From: Euryodendron excelsum | Lineage: Eukaryota; Streptophyta; Magnoliopsida; Ericales; Pentaphylacaceae | NCBI GenBank assembly: GCA_033060915.1 | Contig: CM065393.1 | Span: 6,948,501 to 7,012,500, forward strand | Direction: 5' to 3' | DNA: 64,000 nucleotides | Part shown: positions 31,366 through 42,775 of the stretch, in pieces | Layout of the letters: each line of letters begins with the position of its first letter | Position numbering within the stretch: position 1 is the first letter of the stretch | Notes under the pieces: model-generated | Told to the model about the DNA's origin: nothing | The model's input: only the letters and a program-made list of their open reading frames with translations | Databases searched by the model: none | Program-made: the position numbers and the translations under genes

Positions 31366-34210
31366 CCGAATAATGCCCCCTGGGACATTTTGGTCATTTT
31401 GCTTCTATTTGGGCCTAGTGGGCCCACGAAGCGATGAATAGATAGGATTAGACTTGGAAAGTTGATTTGACTCAAAATATGTCTGCATGACTTGAATACA
31501 AGTCTGGACAGACTGTAGACCGCCGAGTGGTAAAAAATGGGGTGCTTACAAAGACCACTTAGGAGAGGGTTTCATGGGCCATTTTAACCCCTAAACTTGA
31601 AAGAATAGAAACCTTGGGAGTTAGAGAGTTTGAAAATCATTTTCATGTAAGTTGGAAAGTAATGATGCGAAAGTGAGAGTTAGGGGTTAATGGAGGATTT
31701 TCTAAGGTATGATTTGTAAGGTCTCATCCTAAACTTCAAGGGACCAATTCTTAGAACCCTTTTGAAAGGAAAATGGAACTTGAAAGTGACATAGAAATAA
31801 GAATAATGCAAGCTTGGTAGAACATGGTTATAAACATGAAAATGAAGTCAAGCACACATGACATGATCAAGGTAGCAAAATGCAAGGGGGGCATGAATAC
31901 ATACAAGGCTTTAGGCTACACTACATAATAAAGGGACTCCTAGGCCATACCATCTTAAAGTAGGCTAGTGAGAGATCCCCATACACGGTGGCACCCATTA
32001 GTTTTCCTTTGGGCATGAACTAAGAGCCTTCTTGGCTTCAAGCATGCAAGAAAGGGGGGTTAAAGATGGGGATTAAAATAGAGAATAGCCGAAGTAAGTT
32101 AGGAGGGAGAAGAGAAGAGTGAGGAGAGACAAAAATGTAAAAGGAATACCACATTTTGCCTTCAATACACTTGCAATCTTTTATAGATGCCTTAACTTGA
32201 ACTTGGATGGCTTCAAGTAGGCTTAAGGGGGTGAAAGGAGGAGATTTGTGGTGTATAAGGTTATGTAGGTGAAGTGTATGGGTTAGGGGGAGGTGGAATC
32301 TAGCCTAAGTGTTGGAGGAATGGGATGTATATAGAAATTCGAGGTTCTGGAGCAGTTTCAATAGAGCTTCACATCAATTTTGAATTCTGGAATATCCAAA
32401 AGGGGAGGCCTCTATTTGTAGGCAACCTGGGAGAGGCCTGGCGTATATGCTACATGCGCCTGGCCAAAATTTGCCCTGGCGCATGTAGCACATGCGCTAG
32501 TACTGTTCCATTGTCAGAATGCCATGTGGCACCCATTGTACTTGCTAAATCCTAACGGTTGATCGAACTTTGGTTGATTTCATCAAAATTTGGGCGCACG
32601 TAGCATACGCTTTGTCACTGGGAGTGTTTGTTTAAACTTTGCCTTGATAATTAAGCTAACTGGGAAGGTTTCAAAGGAATTGGTTGCACCCAGAATGTTC
32701 TCCTAGGGTTTCTCGTGTACTTTCTTGCTTTTGAAAAGTTTGAATGGTGTTCGGAAGTGTGAGATATTGTCTCGGGAAATGCACATAAGGCGCATCTTTG
32801 CGGAGCGTCTATGATACGCTCCGCGAGGGTTCAATAGTAACTGTTTTTGTGTCGCATGATCGAGGCCTTCGGGAAGCGATCTTTCCGATCGGACCGTACC
32901 GATAGAAAGTACTTTGGAAATACTTTTGAGAATTTCCTAATTTACACATTTCTCAAGTCATTTGACGGTGCGTTTTAATCAGGGAATTGGAGAAAAGTTA
33001 ACCTTGGCGGAGTGTTTGTGAGATGCTCCAGGGGTTGCTGAAAGTAGTAGTTTTCCAACCACGCGATAAGGAGCTTTGGAAAGGGATCTATGGAAAGACC
33101 TGTGAACGAACTTTCGCGAATTCTCTGATTTATGCATTTTTCAAGTCATTTGACGGTGAGTTATAAACAGGGAATCTGGAGAAAATGCAATTTTGGCAAA
33201 GCGTGTGCAAGACGCTTCGAGGAACTTTTATTGAGCCGGTGGTATTTAGTGTCGTAAGGTCCTTCTTAGGTTAAACAGGGGTGTATGCCGAGACCCGCCG
33301 CTCAATATCCTAGGATCGGTGTTATTTCGGGGCGCGTTTGGGTTGTTAGGGGCAAAATGGTCATTTTGGCTGGTTTTGGTTGAAAATGGTCCGGAATGGA
33401 TCAGAGTGTTATGTTAAGTGTGCCGGGTCGTTCGGGGATGGTTTTGGGAGAGTCTTGTACCGTTCGGTGGGCTTTGTGCAGTGCTAGGGCGTTTAATGGC
33501 AAAACGGTCATTTTGACCGGAGTTAGCAGGAATATGACCAAATTTGGACGGGATGGCGTGTGGAGTGCGCTTAACTGTTTAGTAACATTTTGGAAGGGTG
33601 GACTTACCATTTTGAAGGATTTTGAACTTTCTCAAAACATGCCTGGAGGCCTAAGGGGTAGGTTTGGTCATTTTTCACTGAGTCGGGCTAGCAAGTGCTA
33701 GTGTTGACTTAAGTGTTGGTTCCCAAGACTGCCCAGTCTCAAAAAACTACCTGTGTGGTGTTGGTACCTAAGACCGCCCGGCCTTAGAGAGCTACTTGTA
33801 GGGTAGTGTTCGTTCCTGAGAACGCCTGATCTTAGAAAGCTACTTGTAGGGTAATGCTAGTTCCTAAGAACGTCTGGTCTCGGAGAATTACCGAATGATG
33901 GACATTCTACATTGGCGGGCTAGCAGGCGCCAGAAGTGAACCGTCTGGAACTTGATAAGGAGTTAGTCCTCGACCGAGCCCGATCTCGAGAAGCTACCTG
34001 AATGACGTTAGTTTCCGAGACCACCTAGTCCCGGAAAGCTGCTTGGAATGATGTTTATGGCTTTATTTGGGCTTTGTGGGCTCGAGAAGCGGCTAGTTAA
34101 CTGGATTGAAGTTTGAAAGGTTCGTCTTGAACTTGCATGTGTTGTGATATTTGAAAACTAGATCCGGTCTGACCGGAGATTGCTGAGCAGTAAAAAATGG
34201 GGTGCTAACA

Positions 34211-34768
34211 TGCCTCTCACTCTAACTCTGTTTCTTTCGAAGCTTCCTTTGGTTCTTCCTCTTGTAGCTCTCTTTTTATAGGCATGAAAAGAAGTTTTTT
34301 TTAAAATAAAATTTATTATTATTTCATTATTTTTATTATTATTATTTTATTGATAGTGGAAGACAATGGCTTGGACACTTACATTTCTTTTCTTTTTATT
34401 ATTATTATTATATTTAATTTTTATATTTTATATATTTTTTATAATAGTGGAAGACAATGGCTTCAGCACTTACATTTCTTTTATTATTATTATTATTATA
34501 TTTATTTATTATTATTATTTTTTTCAATTCAATGCTTTCTAGCCATTTCTTCCACTTCAATACTTTTCAGCCATCCTTCCACTTAACACCTAAATAAATG
34601 TTTGTGTGTCCGCCGGCATCATTCTGCTCAATTTTAGATTTAAATTGCACATGACACAAAAAACTTAAAAGAAAACTAATTTGCATTAAAATGATAAATA
34701 ATATATAAATAATTACTAACAAAAGCTTAAAATTATGGACTCTAATTATGCTTTTTAGAGTATAATCA
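34211..34768 (-). repeat. Athila-like 3' LTR, proximal part
   Basis: On the minus strand the LTR starts TGATTATACTCTAAAAAGC right after the tract TTAGTTGAGGGTG. The preceding minus-strand text GACTAGCAAAAGCTTAG is a familiar Athila 3' end phrase. Inside is a tandem duplication of GTGGAAGACAATGGCTT (34,357 and 34,446) within (ATT)n-rich DNA. The LTR is cut at 34,210 by the giant element and seems to continue at 9,794. Confidence 0.6.
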
Positions 34769-34781
34769 CACCCTCAACTAA
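34769..34781 (-). other. Polypurine tract of the Athila-like element
   Basis: Minus strand TTAGTTGAGGGTG lies directly before the LTR start TGATTATACTC, the counterpart of the G-rich tract normally before Athila LTRs. Confidence 0.55.
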
Positions 34782-37095
34782 GCTTTTGCTAGTCTCTAGC
34801 AAAATAATAAATATATTTACAAAGATATGCTCCACTTTCGTGGGGATCACGAGTGCATTTAGTATATGTACCAAGCTTTTTAATTCCTAGGTTTCTCCTA
34901 GTGGACGTGTGGTGTCTCTTGAGAGTTTGTAGTGATGGTACCCACAAATATCAAAATTTGGCCTGCAAGTGAGGATAAGGAGGAAAAATATTATATTTGT
35001 CAAAACACAAGCATATTTTGTATATCCTACTCATTAATACACAAGTGAGATAATATCTTAAAACAACATATGAGAAGTTTTTATGTGTGTGTGATCATTA
35101 TATGATAAGAAAAGTATTACCACTTAAAAACATAGATACATTCTTTAGTTTTGATTCAACCTCATTGAATATTCTCTCAAAAAGAAAGAACATAAGTATC
35201 TCACACTAGTTGTCCTTGTAAAAAAGTAAATTAATATAAAATCAAAAGAAACAACCATAAAGAAATTACGTGAATATATAAAGTGAGAGACGACTTGGCA
35301 TAGCTCCATGAAAAAATACTTAGTGTTAAAATTGCACAAGCAACTGATAAGTGAATTCTCTGCCAAGTGAATGAATAAGCAATGTACACATCAAATCCTC
35401 GAGAACTTTATTCAAGTTGTAACTTGGCCATAAGGTTTAACGTAGGGAAAAAGAAAGAATACAAGGCTCAAAACATGTATGATCAAAGCATGAATTGATC
35501 AATGACTACATACCTTCAATTTTTCAATTTCGTTTTATTTGATTTGATATTATTTTCAATAGCCAACCTCTTATTTTTCTTTTTCTTTTTTTTACTTTCC
35601 TGTTTTTGTTTTTTTTTTTTTCTCATTGCTAATTTATTTTTTTATACTATAAATAGATCACCCTTTTTCCAAATTTATCTTGCACAAGTGAAAATACTTG
35701 TGTTTTCGTATTGAGGGACGAAACGTTAGTAATGATATATATAGCAAGAGACAAAAAAATAAGCTTAAAGATGGTTTCAAGATAATTATGTTAATAAATA
35801 AATCTGTGGCTCAAACGATCAAAGATGGCTTTGATTCATTTTTAAAACGCACAATAGTTCAAAGTTATAAGAATTTAACATATTCAATTACCGTAGCAAT
35901 TCAAACAATTAAGTCAAATACAAGTATAATGGAGCTATTAAAAGAGTAATGTGGAAGAAATTTATCAAAAGTAAATGTAAACACTCCGAAAGGTGTGATT
36001 GACTTTAAAGCTCACTTGGTGAATAATTTTCACTTTTGTAAGGATGAAACTGTACAATATCTAAAAATACTAAACTTATCATGCTATGATAATAAGTGAT
36101 GTAAAATAGCATCTTTCTATGTGTTAAGATAAAATCTTGCAATTGTATTAAAAAGAATGGATAAAACAAAAATTGTGATAAGGTGAATAAAAACATGTTT
36201 CAACAAATCCCTAAAATCTATATTTGCATTTCACATAAAACTGTATAAAATTATAAAAGATACGCAATTTTCTTTTGCAGAACTCAAGTGCATTTAAATT
36301 GTACGCTCCTCAGCCTTGAGCATGTTTTTGTTTGTTTTTTTTTTTTGAAAAATACAAAATATTTGCAAAATAAATGTTAGTCATATTTATAAATAAAGAC
36401 AAACACACAAACACGACCCTCAAACCTAACACACCATTTGAAGAATAATCATTACAAAGTTAAGTCAGATTTTTGACATCAAAATTAATATAGTCTACCA
36501 TTCTGGTGATTCAAAATCATCTCAATGCCTTATCATTTACTCGCCCTTTAATAATATCTAGGTAAACTATCTGATTCCCTGACATTAGTGGGTTACTCCT
36601 TTTGTAATTTTTATCCACACACGTGTGTCTAGCATAACGGTGAAACCTATGTAGTCTATTTACTCTTCTCTTATAGGCCAGAGTACTGCTTCCAGTAAGA
36701 GTTTAAGTTTATTCCTTTTGGAGCTCAACTCACCTCACCATCTTTGCATGGTGAATTATTTTGCTCCTGATACGAAATGAAAATATTCAGAAGATGTATC
36801 ATGCCAATGTAAGTACTCAACCATCTATATGAGAAGACATAACACTATCCAATTCTTTAACGTCTGCTGGATACAAAGACAAAATAATAGAAAATAATAA
36901 TACAAATATCAAAAAAACAAATGTCCCCCCCCCCCCCCCCCCCTGATGATGAGAGAATTGCCACAGCTCGAGGCATAGAAGAAAACAGAGGGTGAGAAAG
37001 AATAAACACGGGTGAGGAATAAAGTATTCCCCCAACTACAGAGAAATTAACTACCAAATTATAAAAACTATCATAATTATACAAATAACGGAGTG
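34782..37095 (-). other. Athila-like 3' interior, non-coding
   Basis: Between the end of pol and the polypurine tract. Athila elements often carry an env-like frame here, but I see no membrane-protein frame on the minus strand. There is a run of 19 C at 36,925-36,943 and AT-rich DNA elsewhere. The 83-residue plus-strand frame at 35,698-35,949 has no recognised motif. Confidence 0.5.
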
Positions 37096-40000
37096 TTACT
37101 TTTGTTCAAGCAATGGTGGATCCATAAGATCCACACTTTCAACTAGACTTGCAAAGTTCTCAAGGTTAGGCTTGAAACGATGCCCACTAACTTTGAAAAT
37201 ATTAACATTACTAGGATCTTTAATTTCAACTGCCCCCTATGGTGACACATCACATACCAGATAGAGTCCAAACCATTTACTTTTCAATTTACCCATAAAC
37301 AAGTGTAATTAGGTATTATAGAGTAACACTTTCTGACCGATGAAAAAGGATTTACGCACAATGCGTTGGTCATGGACTGTTTTCATCTTGGCCTTAGAGA
37401 TTTTTGCATTCTTATAGGTGTTATTTCGAAATTCCTCAAGTTCATTGAGTTATAGCTTTCTTATCATGCCTGCCTCATCAAGACTTTTATTGAATTGGTG
37501 AATGACCCAATAGGCTTTGTGCTTAAATTTTTACCTGAAGATGACACGACTTTCCATACACAAGCCTATAAGGAAAAGCACCTAATGTTGACCCAAGGGG
37601 TGATCTCCATAGCTGGTAATTGATTTTTATGATCATAAAACCTAGTCATTATGATCTAATATGTTTAACTTAAGTATGCAGCTTAGTTTAATTAAAAGTG
37701 GTTCAGATTTATGGGCAATTATGAACTGTAAAATATCATAGAAGTTCTTGTTAACATCTCATAAGAGTGCCAACACCAAGCCAATTCTGTCAGTACTAGA
37801 ATCTTAATCAGATTGATGACACCTGTAGAAGAACATTTAAGACTTGGAAATGGTTGACGACATCCATGACTTATTCACTCACAATGAAGACCTTCGATCC
37901 TTATATTTGTTCCACTAAAACAAGTATGCAGCTTGAACATGTCATCCTTATAAGCATTGTGAAAGGAGCTTAAACGAGAAGTATGTCGAGATTGATGACA
38001 ATGCAAAAGATTGGTAACACCTGACAAAGTGAAAAGACTTCACCACATAAGTAGATTGTTGACTTCAAATGGTTTGATAAACTAAGAACTACAAAATGGT
38101 AAAAGATATTTAAGAAGTTTACAAAGCCTTAAAGAGAATTAGTCTCTCCTAGACATGTTCACACCATCAAAGACTAATTGACAAAGGGGATAGGTTAAGG
38201 TCTGTGGAAAGCACAACAACTGCAGCAGAGAACCAGATTGTTGACACCAACCAAGATTGCTGACAATCTTGATAAAATGCAAATGATAAAAGAAATAGGT
38301 AGACAAATTGACTACACCAGTTAAAGATTTCTGACAACCATGTGGAAGAACGAACTATAAAAGAAGCAAAGATAAAGATTGGAAGCACGAAGTGAAGTTC
38401 ATTAACAACATCGTTGAAGAGAAATGTCAAATACAATTGCAAGTCGAGATTGGTGACACCAGAAAAATGATTGTTGAGAATCTTGGTAGGCAATTACATC
38501 AAAAGAAACTGGGAGCCAGATTGAAAGCACCAGTAGAAGATTGTTGATAATCTTGGTAGGCAACAGGAATTAAAAAATTCGCTCTAACGGTCAAATTTTT
38601 CAAAACTGTCTTAGCTGTTCTCGCATTTAATGCACCTCCAACGGCTCTAATGGCTATTTCTTGTGAGAGACTATAAATATATGAGTTCAAACTCATTTAT
38701 GAGTAAGAGACAAGGATCTTAAAGTGCAAAAATCCAAAAGCCCTAAATCTTCCTCATTACCCTGCAACTGTCATTACCTGAGAGGAATTATTGAGCTGTA
38801 ACTTGCATTATCTTCACTTCTAAGAGTGACACAGATTGTTGTAACCCCTGAGAGCTTGAGTGTAGCTTGACAACACTCTTATAAAATCGGGAGCTTGGTT
38901 GAAGCTTCTCGGCAGTAAAGAATGGGTGTAAATCTTTGGATGTAATAGTGAGCTAGGCACTTGAAGAAACTAACAGCTGTGTAAAGAGAAGATTACATAG
39001 TAGAACACCCTCGAGGGGATCAAGGAAGAGAGGACGTAGGCTAGGATTAGGCCAAACCTCTATAAATCTCGTGTTCTCTACTTACTACTGATTGCGTGTG
39101 TGTGTGTGTGTGTTAACTATTGTATGATTGTGCATGTGATCTTTACTTGTCAGCAATCTTAGTTTGTATTTGTATCTCTTATTGTTTGTCATTATTTAAA
39201 TAAGGATTGATTTTGATTAACCGAAAAATCCTGCAATATTTTAAAGGTCCCAATTCACCCCCCCTTCTTGGGACTATCCTTGACCCAACACCTAACACAG
39301 TTGTATATGCAGTTCGATAAGCCCATAGTGTATCAACTAACTTTAAGGACCAGTCCTTTCAGTTAGGATTGACAGTTTTTTCAAGAATGCGCTTAATCTC
39401 CCAGTTAGCTAACTCAACTTGGCCATTATTTTGGGGATGATAAGCTATACTAACCTTATAAACAACCCCATACTTTCTCATTAAGATTCAAACAGGTCTA
39501 TTGTAAAAATGGGAACCTCCATCACTAAAGATAGCATGTGGCATACCAAAGTGTGAAAATATATGCGCTTTTAAGAATCAGACCACGACATGGTGATCAT
39601 TGATACGAGAGGCAATGGCCTCAACCTATTTAGACACAGTCTATGACTACAAGAATATAAAAGTAACCAAATGAACTAGGAAAGGGTCCCATAAAATCGA
39701 TACCCCAACAATCAAATATCTCGAGAATAAGAATGGGATAAGGGGCATCATATTTCTTCTAGACAGACTCTCTAGTTGTTGACATCTATCACAAGTTGTG
39801 CAAAAGATATGAACATCATGAAACATGATAGGCCAAGATAAACTAGATTGCAGAATCTTTTCAATTGTCATTTTGGAACTAAAATGGCCAACGCAAGCAT
39901 GAGAGTGGTAGAACTCCACGAAAAAATAAAACTCATTATCGGGAACACATCGATGAATTGTTTGATCGGGATAGTACTTGAATAAGTATGGATCATCCCA

Positions 40001-42080
40001 ACAAAAATATCTTACATTTTTTAATAATTTTCTTTTATCCAAATAAAACCAATGTGATGAAATTTTTTTGGTAGCCAAAAAATTGGCAATGTCAGCAAAC
40101 CACGGAGTGGTTGCATGACAAAGGGTTTGGATTTGAAACAGATGCTCATCTGAAAAATGCTCATTGATAGATAGAATGTCTTTGGCATCCCCATTAGTAG
40201 AGAGCTGTGACAAATGGTCAACAATACATTCTTTACCCCATTTTTATATCGAATTTCAATGTGAAATTTTTGTAACAATAAAATCCAACGGATGAGATGT
40301 GGTTTTGCATCAAGCTTCGTTAATAGGTACTTTAGCGCAAAATGATCAATATAGATGATGACTAATGACCCTACCAAGTATGATGAAAACTTATCTAATA
40401 CAAACAGAACAACAAGGAGTTCTTTTTCAGTTGTGGTACAATTCATTTGGGTTGCATTCAAGGTTTTGCTTACATAATAGATATAGGATTTCTTGTCTAC
40501 TCTCTGCGCTAAAATCGCTCAAACAACTTAATCATTAGCATCACACATCAACTCGAAAGGTAAAGACCAATCGGGTGACCGAATGATAGGTGCAGTTGTC
40601 AAAAGCCCTTTGAGCTTGTCGAAAGCTTCTTAGCAATCAGACATCCATTCAAATGGAACATTTTGTAACAATAGATGACACCTTGGATGGGAGATGGCAC
40701 TAAACCCTTTTATGAATCGCCAATAGAAACTAGAGTACCCAAGGAAAGAACGAATTTCTTTCACAGTTCTAGGGGTAGGTAGTTTTTAAATTAGTTTAAC
40801 CTTGGCTTTATCTACCTTAATCCCCTTGCTAGACACAATGTGTCCGAGCACTATACCTTGTGTCACCATGAAGTGGCACTTTTCCCAATTTAAAACAAGG
40901 TTACTCTCCTTACATCTCTCTAACACCTTCTTAAGATGTACCAAACAACTTTCATAGGTATCTCCATCGACTGAAAAATCATCCATGAAAACCTCCAAAA
41001 ATCTCTCCCCCATATCACTAAAGACACTTATCATGCACCTCTAAAAGGTGACTGGTACATTGCACAAGCCAAAGGATATTCTTTTGTAAGCATAAGTACC
41101 AAAATGACATGTGAATGTTGTCTTATCTAGGTCTTCTAAGGCAATTTCAATTTGGTTGTAACCGAAGTAGCCATCCAAGAAACAGTAAAAGGCCCATCCT
41201 ACCATTCGTTCTAAGACTTGGTTTAAGAATGGGAGTGGAAAATGGTCTTTTCTAGTAACAACATTTAGTCGATAGTAATCAATGCACATGCGCCACCCAG
41301 TTTGAATCCTAGTGGACACTTGTTCATTTTCTCATTTTGAATTACCATGACTCCAGATTTTTTCAGAATAACTTGGGTTAGAGTAACCGACTTTGAATCA
41401 GAGATGGGGTATATAATACCCGTATCAAGAAGCTTCAGTACTTCTCCTTTCACAACTTCTTTCATGTTGGGGTTCAGACTTCTTTGCATTTGATGAACTG
41501 GTTTAGAGTCCTCTTAAAGATATATGTGATGTGTGCATACCAAAGATCTAATTCCATGTAAGTCTACAATAGTCCACCCTAAGGCTTTTCTATGATTCTT
41601 TAGCACTTCCACTAGACTCTTCTCTTGGCCTTCTGAAATGCCAAAGGATATAACAACAGGATAAGACTCACCTTCACCAAGAAATGCATACTTCAAAGTA
41701 GATCAAAGGTTTTCTTTCCGGAGTGGGTCTTTCTGTTCAGAAGGGATAGGCTTGATAGCACTAGGAACTAGAGGTTCAAAAGATGGGATCCAGTGATCCA
41801 CTTGTATACAGTGGTAGCTTTCTACCCTTTCAGTGATTGTGTCATAGTCTAATTGGTCATGTGACTCACTTAAAGCAAGAGGTCTTTCAATAGGATCATT
41901 GCAAAACTCACTCTTAACGTAATCTTGAAGAATAGGTTCAATGAAGTCTATTTCCTCGACATCAACGTGTTCCACAAATTACTCTTAGATTAAGAAGGGC
42001 TCAATCAATCTTGTGTCCTCCGACGGTACACGAAATAGTAGGATAACCAGGGTCCTTATACTTTAATAGAGTTTTACATT
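37096..42080 (-). pseudogene. Athila-like Ty3/gypsy pol (protease remnant, RT, RNase H, integrase)
   Basis: Read leftwards: a protease remnant near 42,075-42,000 (YKDPGYPTISCTVG, lacking the usual active-site block), a linker (41,975-41,514), QRSLNPNMKEVVKGEVLKLL, then RT with WRMCIDYYRLNVVTRKDHFP and FMDDFSVDG at the catalytic site (41,319-40,786). RNase H follows (TEKELLVVLFVLDKFSSYLV, 40,461). Integrase has a zinc-finger region with CHATTPWFADIANFL, HSHACVGHF and CTTCDRCQ (40,213-39,647), a core with FSDGGSHFYNRP, and past the inserted solo LTR a C-terminal part ending NIFKVSGHRFKPNLENF near 37,130. Many stops and shifts are present. The intact family member would copy and integrate the element; this copy cannot. 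Confidence 0.85.
37586..39290 (+). mobile_element. Solo LTR (1,705 bp) in the Athila-like integrase
   Basis: It begins TGTTGACCCAAGG and ends CCTTGACCCAACA, and is flanked by the perfect 5-bp duplication CCTAA (37,581-37,585 and 39,291-39,295). Integrase text is continuous across it once removed. A plus-strand TATA-like CTATAAATATATGAG at about 38,667 suggests plus orientation. The end text CAATTCACCCCCCCTTCTTG is common in copia LTRs. No coding sequence is inside; open frames are chance. Confidence 0.85.
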
Positions 42081-42157
42081 ACAAAATCGCACTTTGGCTC
42101 TCATTCATGAAGGTAGTTTTCTTGACATGCAACCTCCTTTTCATAGTACACAAGTCT

Positions 42158-42775
42158 TTCAAAAAGCGCTTGAGAAGTCAACTTTTTTGGAAGGCGTGCT
42201 GAAACGGACATTTCTACATTGGTGGACCAGCAGGCGCCAAAGGTGGACCGTTCTACTATCTAGGGGACTTGGGGTCTCGTCCCGGTTGACAGGTTTAAAG
42301 GGACTTACCGTTTCGAAGAAAATTTCTCCAAAAAACGTGCTGAATTGGATAGGCTTATCGTCTTGAGGAATTAACTTTCTTGAGAGAAGAATTGGAATTG
42401 GAATTGGAAAGGGAACTTACCATCTTCGGAAAGACGCGCCTTTTGGAATTGGAAAGGAGACTTACCGTCTTCGGAAAGACGTACCTGTTGGAATTGAAAA
42501 GGGGACTTACCGTCTTTGGAAAGACGTGTCTGATTTGGAATTGGAAAGGGGACTTACCGTCTTCGGAAAGCCGCGCCTACAGGATCGGACCAAATAACAC
42601 CCACAAGGGCATTTTGGTTATTTTATTTCTATTTGGGCCTAGTGGGCCCGCAAAGCGATGAATAGACAGGATTAGAATTGGAAAGTTGATTTGACTCAAA
42701 ATATGTCCACATTAACTTGAATACAAGTCTGGACGGACTGTAGACTGTCGAGCGGTTAAAAATAGGGTGCTTACA
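42158..42775 (-). repeat. U3-terminal fragment of the giant LTR subfamily
   Basis: Matches 30,950-31,550 of the nested solo LTR: CTTGAGAAGTCAACTTT, CAGGCGCCAAAGGTGGACC, the CGTCTTCGGAAAGACG hairpin units and the end GGGTGCTTACA. The left edge abuts the Athila-like protease remnant, the right edge abuts LINE sequence. Only the first 620 bp of the LTR (element orientation) remains. Confidence 0.75.

Larger units (their letters stand above)
27096..31550 (-). mobile_element. Nested solo LTR (4,455 bp) of a related giant-LTR subfamily
   Basis: It begins TGTTGCGCCCAGATTGTTCG and ends GGGGTGCTTACA, interrupting the phrase GGGAGAC|CACT that is continuous at 11,832 in the other LTR. Flanking 5-mers are GAGAC (27,091-27,095) and AAGAC (31,551-31,555), a one-mismatch target duplication. 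No primer site, polypurine tract or coding sequence lies inside, so it is a solo LTR left by LTR-LTR recombination. Its start and body resemble the copy at 60,991-64,000 more than the host LTR. A minus-strand TATA box at 30,020-30,034 gives its orientation. Confidence 0.85.
9795..34210 (-). mobile_element. Giant non-autonomous Tat/Ogre-like LTR retrotransposon with nested solo LTR
   Basis: Two long direct repeats (9,795-14,177 and 24,724-34,210) share ordered blocks: CCTTTCGG/CAG-TTCGGAGACC, GTTAACC arrays, GGTTCCATGGGGCC repeats, the TATA region, GGAGCGTCT palindromes and the terminal TGAGCAG-AAAA-GGTGCTNACA. A tRNA-Arg-type primer site next to the right LTR and a polypurine tract next to the left LTR put the element on the minus strand. 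The 10.5-kb interior has a decayed gag, an opposite-strand plant mobile domain gene and a stem-loop repeat array, but no pol motif. Without the nested 4.46-kb LTR the element is about 20 kb. LTRs of 4-5 kb, tRNA-Arg priming and 3' repeats fit the Ogre/Tat lineage. The flanks TACAT and TGCCT do not form a target duplication. Confidence 0.8.
24724..34210 (-). repeat. 5' LTR of the giant element (about 5.0 kb plus nested insertion)
   Basis: Plus-strand ends are TGCAGTGCCCCAG and GGGGTGCTAACA. It is split by the 4,455-bp solo LTR at 27,096-31,550. It keeps about 700 bp missing from the other LTR. The two LTRs differ visibly throughout by substitutions and small indels, so the insertion is not recent. 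Confidence 0.85.

Noticed and set aside
36817..37084. Glycine-run frames on the minus strand
   Set aside because: Produced by the 19-C homopolymer at 36,925-36,943.
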